Below the pieces are notes generated by a model. That model was not told the origin of the DNA, did not search any database, and was given only the letters and a program-made list of their open reading frames with translations. Positions 57,889-64,000 of a stretch of DNA of 64,000 bases are shown here, one piece after another. Position 1 is the first letter of the stretch. Each line of letters begins with the position of its first letter. The stretch is from Acinetobacter pittii ANC 4050 (GTDB lineage Bacteria > Pseudomonadota > Gammaproteobacteria > Pseudomonadales > Moraxellaceae): positions 3,719,080 through 3,783,079 of the forward strand of contig NZ_KB976987.1 of assembly GCF_000399685.1 (NCBI RefSeq), written 5' to 3'. The translations under genes and the position numbers were made by a program.

Positions 57889-57905
57889 TGCAATAAGTGC
57901 ACCAA
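57889..57905 (-). promoter_or_regulatory. Candidate sigma-54 promoter of amtB
   Basis: On the minus strand TTGG, then ten bases from the GG to GC, ending TTGCA: GG-N10-GC with TTGG and TTGCA flanks as in the -24/-12 consensus. The amtB start would be about 100 bp downstream. GGTGCA/TGCACC half-sites occur around it, which could bind NtrC. Seen by eye only. Confidence 0.5.
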
Positions 57906-58061
57906 TTTGAATTAGTAAAGTGGTTTTTGGCGATAAATGGTGCGCCGATTTGGTTAAGATAGGGCAGTTATGGCGCTTTTTACGTTACAAGTCATCTAAT
58001 GTGCTGATAAATTGATCTGAAAGAGTTCGTTATTAAAGTTTAAAAAGAATCGTTCATATTC

Positions 58062-58946
58062 TTAATGATCTGACCAAACTGATTGTGCGACTTCAATAAA
58101 TGCCTTTACGGCTGGACTGATATGTTTTTTGTTTTTTACTGCAAGACCAATAGAACGTTTAAGGTTCGGTTTAAAAGGGCGCTTAACTACATTTGGATAA
58201 AGTGAGAGTAACTCTTTGGTGATGACCATATCAGACACAATGGACACCCCTAATTGATTGTGAACCATGCTGACGATACTTAAAATTTGTGAAACATAAA
58301 ATTTGATGTCTGGTTTCACATTAAAGTTTTTTAAAATTAATTCGACCTGATGTCGACTACCCGCCATTGTCATGATGAAAGGGCAGTTTTCTAGCTGTGC
58401 TGGATCAATGTAAAGCTGCTCTGCGAGTGGGTAACCATTTGGGATTAGGGCAACAAAACGGTCTTCAATTAAGGGGAATGTATCGAAGCGCTCATCGGGC
58501 ATAATTAAAAAACCGACCTCGATGCGCCGTTCCAATAACCACTGTGCAACTTCTTTATCTTCACCTTCATCGATATAAATTTCGATTTTAGGGTAGTGCT
58601 GCCGAAAGCTTTCTAAAATTTCAGGCAAGAGATAAATAGAGGATGAAGCCCCAAAAGATCCGATACGTAATGTGCCTTCATTTAAACCATGGATGGCAGC
58701 CACTTCTTTTTCTAAGGTATCAGAAATACTCAATAACTCTTTCACATGTGTAAGAAGCTGCTGACCTGTCGTGGTGAGCTCAATATCACTCTGGGATCTT
58801 GAAATCAGGTTGATGCCCCATTGTTGTTCTAATGATTTAAGCGCATGAGAAACTGCCGACTGTGAAATTCCCAGCTTTTCTGCTGTAGCAGTAAAGCTTT
58901 TTAGTTCAGCAATGAGTGCAAAAATTTCAAGCTGAGTAAATGTCAT
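58062..58946 (-). CDS. LysR family transcriptional regulator
   Basis: A 294-residue LysR-type regulator. The winged helix at residues about 1-62 has KLGISQSAVSHALKSLEQQWG, and the co-inducer domain begins near 90 (LRIGSFGASSSIYLLPEIL). It diverges from an AEC transporter with a 116-bp gap that contains palindromic ATGAGT/ACTCAT motifs, so it most likely controls that transporter and itself. Confidence 0.93.
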   Translation of the reverse strand: MTFTQLEIFALIAELKSFTATAEKLGISQSAVSHALKSLEQQWGINLISRSQSDIELTTTGQQLLTHVKELLSISDTLEKEVAAIHGLNEGTLRIGSFGASSSIYLLPEILESFRQHYPKIEIYIDEGEDKEVAQWLLERRIEVGFLIMPDERFDTFPLIEDRFVALIPNGYPLAEQLYIDPAQLENCPFIMTMAGSRHQVELILKNFNVKPDIKFYVSQILSIVSMVHNQLGVSIVSDMVITKELLSLYPNVVKRPFKPNLKRSIGLAVKNKKHISPAVKAFIEVAQSVWSDH

Positions 58947-58958
58947 GTTGTACTTATT

Positions 58959-58986
58959 ATGAGTAAAAACTCATTTTATCATGAGT
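58959..58986. promoter_or_regulatory. Candidate LysR operator
   Basis: ATGAGT, AAAA, ACTCAT forms a perfect inverted repeat at 58959-58974, and a further ATGAGT begins at 58981. They lie in the gap between the divergent LysR gene and the AEC transporter. Confidence 0.5.
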
Positions 58987-59062
58987 TTTCATTATCTTTA
59001 ATATATGAGGAAGCCAAGCTAATTGCCAAAACAGCAAGCCCTAATAAAACTGGAGTAAAGAA

Positions 59063-59968
59063 ATGAATAGCATTGTTTTATCTCTTTTTCCCTTAGTTGC
59101 ATTAATTGCATCGGGATACCTGTTTAAAAAATATCGTTTTTTCAGCGATGAGTTTTGGGCTGGGGTAGAGAAGCTGAATTACTATATTTTATTTCCTGCT
59201 CTGCTTTTTAGCACTTTATCGACCGCAAAAATTGACTTACAAAGCTTGAGTACAGCCATTATTGCCATGTCGATTGTGGTTTTGGTAGTCACCGCCTTTT
59301 TATACATACTCCGAATGTTTTGGCACATACCGCCTGCACGTTTTGGTGTGCACGTACAAAGTATGGTTCGTTTTAATACCTATATTGGTTTGGCTTTAGT
59401 GACTTCGCTTTTTAAAAGTGAAGGAATGGCAATTCTGGCAATTTTATTGGCGCTTTGCATTCCACTTGTGAACGTTATTTCGGTGCTTGCTTTAACTTCT
59501 AAAGAACACATGGCAATTAAACCTATTTTAATTGCACTTCTTAAAAACCCTTTAATTGCATCATGTGTAGTGGGGGCAACAGTCAATGCACTTCACATCC
59601 CGATTTGGGAAGGCTTTACTCAGTTTATTAAGCTTTTTTCAGTGTCGAGTTTGCCACTAGGTTTGTTATGTGTTGGCGCAGCTTTGCAGTTTATGCAAAT
59701 TAAAAAAGACATTGTGGTATTGGCAACAGACACATTCGCACGACTTTTAGCAGTACCTGCCTTGGCTTACACGGTTTGCACGTGGTTTGATTTACCAATT
59801 TTTCAAACACAAATTTTAGTCATTTTCTTTGCGCTACCGACTGCTTCTGCTTCATACATTTTAACCAAAGTTTTAGGTGGCGATAGTCAGCTCATGGCAG
59901 CCGTGATTAGCTTTCAAACCTTATGTGCTGCCGTGACTTTACCACTGGTGATTTGGTGGATTTCTTAA
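59063..59968 (+). CDS. AEC family transporter (auxin efflux carrier-like)
   Basis: A 301-residue, ten-helix membrane protein of the AEC family. The opening SLFPLVALIASGYLFKKYRFF and FNTYIGLALVTSLF near residue 102 are typical. Two five-helix repeats can be seen. Bacterial members export or import malate, malonate or other small acids. The substrate is unknown. Probably regulated by the divergent LysR protein. ATG at 59063 has GGAGTAAAG upstream. Confidence 0.9.
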   Translation: MNSIVLSLFPLVALIASGYLFKKYRFFSDEFWAGVEKLNYYILFPALLFSTLSTAKIDLQSLSTAIIAMSIVVLVVTAFLYILRMFWHIPPARFGVHVQSMVRFNTYIGLALVTSLFKSEGMAILAILLALCIPLVNVISVLALTSKEHMAIKPILIALLKNPLIASCVVGATVNALHIPIWEGFTQFIKLFSVSSLPLGLLCVGAALQFMQIKKDIVVLATDTFARLLAVPALAYTVCTWFDLPIFQTQILVIFFALPTASASYILTKVLGGDSQLMAAVISFQTLCAAVTLPLVIWWIS

Positions 59969-60058
59969 GATATAAATCTTTAGCCTAACTCGTATGTAAA
60001 GAATGCTTGGCTACCTTCCTCATCTGATTATTGCTACACTTTTTTCTTTTTTGGGTAG

Positions 60059-61081
60059 ATGAATATGTCCTTTGATCTCAAAGTGAGCTTGCAGCAAAGG
60101 TCTGAACCGTCTGCACAGCAGAAAAAACTGAATCGCCTGATTGATAAAATAGAACAGCAAAAAATTAGCCTGAGCACATGGCAAAATGCACAAGCCGAGA
60201 TTCAACAGCATATTCGGCAAAAACTGATGCCTGTGTATGGAAATTTGCATGAGGTCTTATTTCAGCAGCTAGAGCAACTTTGGAATATGTTGCATAGCCA
60301 TGAGTTTTCTAAAGTAGACATGCAACAAATTGATGAGAAAATTGCCCGGCTTGCACAAATGTTGAAGCGCTCTAAAATGCTATCTGCTCAACAGTTGGAC
60401 TTGGTGAAGCAGATCGATACCTTTTATCAGCAACATACTCAAAAGTTAGTAAAAAAGAATAAAAAAGCTCAGTCAATACAATTTGAATATGAAGAAAGTG
60501 CTGAGCAAAGTGCAGAGTTAGAGGAAGACTTTGAACAGTATGCGGCTGAGCAACAACAAGCGCGAGAAGAAGCCAAACAGCAAAGACAGCAACAGAAACG
60601 TGAACAAGCTGAGCAAATGGCAGCGCAGTCACTCAAAACAGTTTATTTAAAAATTGCCGCGATGATTCACCCAGACCGTGAGCAAGATGAAACCAAAAAA
60701 GAAGAAAAAACTGAGTTGTTTCAACAAGCCAGTCAGGCCTACGAAAAGCAGGATTTGTTTTATTTACTTAAACTCCAGTTACAGCTTGAACAGAATAAAG
60801 GGCTAGGCGCTAAAGAGTTATCTGCCGAGCAGTTACGGTTTTATAAACTTGCTTTGGATGCACAAAGTCAGCAGCTTGAAAGCCAAATTGCTGAGATTTT
60901 GGACTCTTTTCAGTTAGCTAAGAATGTGAAAGCGGAGCATGTGCATATCAGCGATGTTTATAAAGCTATAGATGCTGACTACACTGAGTTAAAGCAGCAG
61001 GTAAAATGGGAAAAGGAACGTTTAAAGCATATGAAAAAAGTGAGTGGGGTAGAGATGTTGTTGGGGCATGGGGTTTTATAG
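60059..61081 (+). CDS. J-domain protein with long Gln/Glu-rich coiled coils
   Basis: A 340-residue soluble protein. The N-terminal 200 residues are mostly helical and rich in Gln, Lys and Glu (QYAAEQQQAREEAKQQRQQQ). Near residues 195-245 the J-domain core LKTVYLKIAAMIHPDREQDETKK carries the HPD motif needed to stimulate DnaK ATPase. A final helical part follows. It is an unusual central J domain, unlike DnaJ or DjlA. The last gene of the core chromosome before the AT-rich island. Confidence 0.85.
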   Translation: MNMSFDLKVSLQQRSEPSAQQKKLNRLIDKIEQQKISLSTWQNAQAEIQQHIRQKLMPVYGNLHEVLFQQLEQLWNMLHSHEFSKVDMQQIDEKIARLAQMLKRSKMLSAQQLDLVKQIDTFYQQHTQKLVKKNKKAQSIQFEYEESAEQSAELEEDFEQYAAEQQQAREEAKQQRQQQKREQAEQMAAQSLKTVYLKIAAMIHPDREQDETKKEEKTELFQQASQAYEKQDLFYLLKLQLQLEQNKGLGAKELSAEQLRFYKLALDAQSQQLESQIAEILDSFQLAKNVKAEHVHISDVYKAIDADYTELKQQVKWEKERLKHMKKVSGVEMLLGHGVL

Positions 61082-61272
61082 GTTAAAAATACTTATAATT
61101 TTAAATTTTTGTTAGAGATTCTGTTATAAAATAATTACAGCTGTATGGGGTAAGTATTTTGTTATAAAATAAAAAAATCTGTTTTTTATGGTTTAAGTTA
61201 TTTAAAATAAATGTACATAAAAATAGAATTATTAATTTTAGATGTAGAAAATCATGATATGAAAGAGGGACT
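61082..61272. promoter_or_regulatory. AT-rich boundary with direct repeat, promoter region of the retron island
   Basis: The 13-mer TGTTATAAAATAA occurs at 61122-61134 and again at 61160-61172. Both copies include a TATAAA-like box, so they may be alternative promoters or a regulator site. The base composition changes here from that of the J-domain gene to much more AT-rich DNA. Confidence 0.4.
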
Positions 61273-62145
61273 ATGGATAAGTTGACTAGAAAAGCTTGTG
61301 AAAGCGTTCTTCACTTAGCATTTAAATATCCATGGTTAAAACCTAAAACAGATGCTTTAATGACTCTATTGTTTGAAGATTGTGAAACAGATGATCAAGC
61401 TCAACTAATAATTGATATTCTGGATCAATTGAAATATATAACAATGCATGAATATAATTCTTATTTAAGTGATTTAGCATTAGATATAGCTACTTGTGGA
61501 ATTGAACCTGAAAGTTCTTTTATAGTAGCAATGTCTGCTGACTCTAAGGCAGATAGTGGACAAAGTGTGCTTTATGATTTGAAGAATGAATTATCTAAAA
61601 TTGAATGGAAAGGCTATAGATCTGTAAATAGATATGACCAAACACCCAAGGCTTATAAAGAATTTAAAACAAGTAAAGGTGCACAAACAATAAATATAGT
61701 CTTAGTGGATAATTTTGTGGGAAGTGGATCAACAGTTATTAATCGTGTTAAAAGAATTGAAGAATTATTCAATCAATCTGGATTTCCTAAACCAAATATT
61801 TATGTCAAAGTGCTAATTTCAACTATTAGTGGGAAGGATAATATCAATAGTGAAGATATTAATTTTTCTTTCTTTAGTTTGGTAAATGATAAACTACTAG
61901 AAAGAATTTATGAACCAGATCAAGTTGAAGTAAAAAAAGATTTAATGCGAAGTTTGGAATCTAAGTTAGCTCCTTCATATAATGAAAGAGTTCTCCCTAG
62001 CCTTGGCTATGGGGAATCACAAGTTGCTATATCAATAGAAAATAAAAATACACCGAATAATGTCTTTCCTATTTTATGGTGGAAATATTATTCAGATCAG
62101 AGAGTTAGAAATGTTTTGCTGCATAGAGCTATGGATGATGCATAA
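61273..62145 (+). CDS. Retron-associated phosphoribosyltransferase-like effector
   Basis: A 290-residue protein with a PRTase-like core. TINIVLVDNFVGSGSTVINRV near residues 139-158 matches the PRPP-binding loop (hydrophobic strand, acidic residue, then GSGST). An N-terminal helical half (residues 1-80) and an FIVAMSADSK strand near 97 precede it. A PRTase-type fold is known among conflict-system proteins (PRTase-CE) and in one retron class as the toxic part. AGAGGG precedes ATG 61273. Its stop overlaps the next ATG by one base, so the two are a coupled pair. No enzymatic target can be read from sequence. Confidence 0.8.
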   Translation: MDKLTRKACESVLHLAFKYPWLKPKTDALMTLLFEDCETDDQAQLIIDILDQLKYITMHEYNSYLSDLALDIATCGIEPESSFIVAMSADSKADSGQSVLYDLKNELSKIEWKGYRSVNRYDQTPKAYKEFKTSKGAQTINIVLVDNFVGSGSTVINRVKRIEELFNQSGFPKPNIYVKVLISTISGKDNINSEDINFSFFSLVNDKLLERIYEPDQVEVKKDLMRSLESKLAPSYNERVLPSLGYGESQVAISIENKNTPNNVFPILWWKYYSDQRVRNVLLHRAMDDA

Positions 62146-62465
62146 TGAAGAAGAATATTTTTTTAAAAAATGAGTTACTAAGAATTTTATTTTCTTCATC
62201 AAATTATACTTTGCAAGCATTTACTTTGAATAAAAGATTAAGTGTTGCGCCTAATATATTTTTTGATCTAATTTTTCAATTAGAAAAAGAAGAATTACTA
62301 GTTGTTGATGGGGTGTTTATTAAATTATCTAATTTAGGGGAGAAAAAAGTTTTATTGGATCTTAATGCCTCAAAAAATAGTAAAAATAATATTCCTAAAA
62401 AGTTTCTATCAGAGAGTAAATTGAAAGTAAATGATTTATATATACCTAAAAGAAGTTTGCTTTAA
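62145..62465 (+). CDS. Retron accessory winged-helix-like protein
   Basis: A 106-residue basic protein. FLKNELLRILFSSSNYTLQAF, NKRLSVAPNIFFDLIFQLEKEEL and LVVDGVFIKLSNLGEKKVLL resemble helices and the wing of a small winged helix-turn-helix, followed by a basic tail (KNSKNNIPKKF). The ATG overlaps the previous stop (TAATG). Helix-turn-helix proteins go with several retron types. It may bind the RNA/msDNA complex or the 18-bp palindrome at 62470 to autoregulate. Assignment is by pattern only. Confidence 0.65.
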   Translation: MKKNIFLKNELLRILFSSSNYTLQAFTLNKRLSVAPNIFFDLIFQLEKEELLVVDGVFIKLSNLGEKKVLLDLNASKNSKNNIPKKFLSESKLKVNDLYIPKRSLL

Positions 62466-62487
62466 TTTAAAAATTATATATAATTTT
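62457..62487 (+). promoter_or_regulatory. Candidate promoter and palindrome of the retron RNA
   Basis: A perfect 18-bp palindrome AAAATTATATATAATTTT fills 62470-62487 and contains TATAAT at 62479-62484. TTGCTT at 62457 lies 16 bp upstream as a weak -35. The predicted start, around 62491, falls at the first base of the a1 repeat. The palindrome also could bind a dimeric regulator such as the small helix-turn-helix protein. Confidence 0.55.
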
Positions 62488-62491
62488 AATT

Positions 62492-62694
62492 GCCTGTAAG
62501 GATTAGTATTTTGAAGCGAGTCGCTTCTGACGTTAACGGGTCTTTGACCTTAACTCTCTATTAAATCAAAGATTTAATAGAGAGGGGCGAACAGCTGCTG
62601 CTGATTCGCAGTAAGAAAAGAAGATTTCTTTTGATTGCTATCAAAATAAATTTCTTTTCTTACAAAGCAAGTAATTTGAGTAATCCTTACAGGT
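62492..62694 (+). ncRNA. Retron msr-msd RNA
   Basis: A 13-bp perfect repeat closes the element: a1 CCTGTAAGGATTA (62493-62505) with a2 TAATCCTTACAGG (62681-62693). After a1, G62506 in TTAGT is a good candidate for the 2'-branching guanosine. The msr part carries hairpins GAAGCG/CGCTTC (62513-62527), GTTAA-GGTC/GACC-TTAAC (62532-62554) and a 14-bp stem at 62554-62584. GCGAA/TTCGC (62587-62609) follows. The msd is a long stem, GTAAGAAAAGAA (62611-62622) with TTCTTTTCTTAC (62652-62663), plus inner TTTTGAT/ATCAAAA around TGCT. It directly precedes the reverse transcriptase. Confidence 0.88.
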
Positions 62695-62699
62695 TTATT

Positions 62700-63719
62700 A
62701 TGGATAAAAAAGAGATTAAAAAATGGACCAATTATTTTTTGGATGTTGGTTTAAAAGATGAATATATCATAGAGTATCAAGATTTAATTACAAATCTTAT
62801 AAAAAATGATGTTCCTGTAATATTTGAAATAGATCATTTATCTAAATTAGTAGGAATAAATGTATCTACTCTTTATGCAATGATTTTTTCAACTGAAAAA
62901 TTTTATAGAACATTTGAAATTCCTAAAAAAAATGGTGGAATGCGTACTATAACAACACCACATAAGTCTTTAAAATTAGTACAGAAATGGATACATCACA
63001 ATATTTTAAAACATAAATATGTACATAAATCTGCACATGGGTTCGTTAAAAATCGATCTATTATAACTAATGCTTTAATACATAAAGAATCTAAAGTCTT
63101 TCTTCAATTAGATATAAAGAATTTTTTTCCTTCTATACCCTTAAATTGGATTATTAATTATTTTTATAAATTAGGATACTCTAAAAAGATTTCTTTTTAT
63201 TTAGCAAAACTTTGTTGCTATGAAGATTCCCTATGCCAAGGTGCTCCAACAAGTCCTATTCTATCTAATCTAGTTTTTTTTGCACTTGATAAAAAATTGA
63301 ATCATTACGCTGATAAAAATAATATTATTTATACACGTTATGCAGATGATATTGTTTTTTCAGGTGATAATATACCTTTAAGTTTTAAAAATTTTTGTAT
63401 TTTCTTAATAAAAGATTTTGGTTTTAAAATTAATAGTAAGAAAACTAAATTAAAGATAGAAGTGGGTCAGAATATAATTACGGGTATTCAAATTAAGGAT
63501 AGTGATATATGGGTACCTAAAAAATATAAAAAAAATTTAACACAGGAATTATATTATATTCAAAAGTATGGGTTAATTTCTCATATTTCAAAAAGAAGAA
63601 TAAAAGACCCTAATTATGTATATTCTTTGCTGGGTAAAGTTAATTTTATTTTAAGTGTTGAACCTGGTAATACAAAATTTTTAGAGTATAAAAATCTTCT
63701 AAATAGTATTATTAAATAA
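62700..63719 (+). CDS. Retron reverse transcriptase
   Basis: A 339-residue retron-type RT that reverse-transcribes the adjacent msd to msDNA. Domains in order: RT1-2 with PKKNGGMRTITTPHKSLK near 85-102, HGFVKNRSIITNALIH (NAxxH box), QLDIKNFFPSIP (RT3) near 142, QGAPTSPILSNL (RT4) near 180, catalytic YADDIVFSG (RT5) near 216, and ITGIQI, a form of the VTG motif, near 263. No maturase or endonuclease domain is seen, so it is not a group II intron. I start at ATG 62700; the frame is open upstream only because of the RNA region. CAGG in a2 is the only ribosome-binding candidate. Confidence 0.95.
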   Translation: MDKKEIKKWTNYFLDVGLKDEYIIEYQDLITNLIKNDVPVIFEIDHLSKLVGINVSTLYAMIFSTEKFYRTFEIPKKNGGMRTITTPHKSLKLVQKWIHHNILKHKYVHKSAHGFVKNRSIITNALIHKESKVFLQLDIKNFFPSIPLNWIINYFYKLGYSKKISFYLAKLCCYEDSLCQGAPTSPILSNLVFFALDKKLNHYADKNNIIYTRYADDIVFSGDNIPLSFKNFCIFLIKDFGFKINSKKTKLKIEVGQNIITGIQIKDSDIWVPKKYKKNLTQELYYIQKYGLISHISKRRIKDPNYVYSLLGKVNFILSVEPGNTKFLEYKNLLNSIIK

Positions 63720-63797
63720 TTCCTTCTCAATTAAGAAAGAGTTAACTTAATATAATGAAAGCACAGCAATTTACTCCATATTTGCTTTAACTTTATT

Positions 63798-63907
63798 AAC
63801 TGAGCAGCAAACTCAGCAAGCTTCGCTTTTTCACCTTCAACAATCACCGCTGGTGTTTAGATATAAAGCCTTCGTTTGCAAATTTGCCTGCGATTTGGTC
63901 GGTAGCT
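63798..63907 (-). pseudogene. valS: Frameshifted fragment of valyl-tRNA synthetase C terminus
   Basis: On the minus strand 63858-63907 reads ATDQIAGKFANEGFISK and, one frame away, 63798-63857 reads TPAVIVEGEKAKLAEFAA: the two halves of the ValRS C-terminal coiled coil (in E. coli it runs KLSNEGFVARAPEAVIAKE). One A is missing in the AAACA at the joint. No start, no complete gene. It lies just after the retron and may be a duplicated end of valS from island insertion. Confidence 0.75.
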
Positions 63908-63985
63908 TCTGAAATAAGAAATTATTGAGATTGGAGTTTTTATAAAATATAGTGTGGAAATTATAAAAATTAAAAGATCGGTTTT

Positions 63986-64000
63986 ATGAATGAAAAATTT
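63986..64000 (+). CDS. Possible gene start at the window edge
   Basis: ATG AAT GAA AAA TTT opens the last 15 bases with GATCGG as a weak ribosome binding site. Five codons only. It cannot be identified from this window and may be chance. Confidence 0.2.

Noticed and set aside
60372..60632. Minus-strand hydrophobic open frame in the J-domain gene
   Set aside because: Comes from translating the Gln/Glu-rich codons in reverse (Leu/Phe-rich); an artefact.
62631..62699. Longer RT start upstream of 62700
   Set aside because: The added residues are encoded by the msd stem and a2 repeat of the RNA; no ribosome binding site.
62700..63719. Group II intron or DGR reverse transcriptase
   Set aside because: No maturase/X or endonuclease domain, no intron RNA domains V/VI, no variable/template repeat pair; the NAxxH box and the a1/a2 RNA fit a retron.

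Overview
This window comes from an Acinetobacter chromosome, most likely the A. calcoaceticus-baumannii complex. The evidence is a low-GC gammaproteobacterial gene set with Moraxellaceae hallmarks: a DcaP porin, a complete pmrCAB operon, a wax ester synthase/DGAT, the gatCAB and mreBCD operons back to back, and an SbmA peptide transporter. From memory, PmrB differs from the A. baumannii reference at many positions, so a sister species of the complex is more likely than A. baumannii itself (inference). Almost all of the first 61 kb is ordinary core chromosome with short intergenic gaps and clear intrinsic terminators.

Layout. 1-240: tRNA-Asp(GTC) and tRNA-Val(TAC). 0.6-9.2 kb: a DUF218 membrane protein, a Fur-box-linked PepSY/flavoreductase, a small membrane protein, a YccS-type FUSC protein, a Bcr/CflA drug exporter and a nitroreductase. 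9.5-10.25 kb: a structured leader, two doubtful tiny ORFs and a terminator that together look like an undescribed transcription unit. 10.3-19 kb: an alanine symporter, a patatin lipoprotein, threonine ammonia-lyase, SbmA, three exported proteins of unknown role and a PfpI-type protein. 19.2-27.5 kb: gatCAB diverging from mreBCD-maf-rng, then a 57-residue PA1571-family protein. 27.5-36.5 kb: wax synthase, cysH, thrH, a FadL-type porin, a quinone reductase with a divergent AraC regulator, a desaturase and a PaaX-like regulator. 36.9-48.6 kb: uppP, an AraC regulator and quinone oxidoreductase, hchA, tRNA-Arg(CCT), an amino acid permease, a lone prpF, ispA, YjbR, an SPFH/NfeD pair, and an acyltransferase next to a second patatin lipoprotein. 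48.7-61 kb: an MFS transporter, DcaP, pmrCAB with a textbook PmrA box, a PAP2 phosphatase, a lone amtB with a candidate sigma-54 promoter, a LysR/AEC-transporter pair and a J-domain protein.

The accessory part is 61.1-64 kb, which is visibly more AT-rich. It holds a retron-type system: a phosphoribosyltransferase-like protein, a one-base-overlapping small winged-helix-like protein, a roughly 200-nt msr-msd RNA closed by a perfect 13-bp a1/a2 repeat, and a 339-residue retron reverse transcriptase with YADD, NAxxH and an ITG form of the VTG motif. The RNA has its own candidate promoter inside an 18-bp palindrome. The a2 repeat carries the likely ribosome binding site of the reverse transcriptase. 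Immediately downstream lies a frameshifted fragment of a valyl-tRNA synthetase C terminus, probably a scar of island insertion. By established analogy this is a tripartite anti-phage toxin/antitoxin system. It is the most interesting system in the window.
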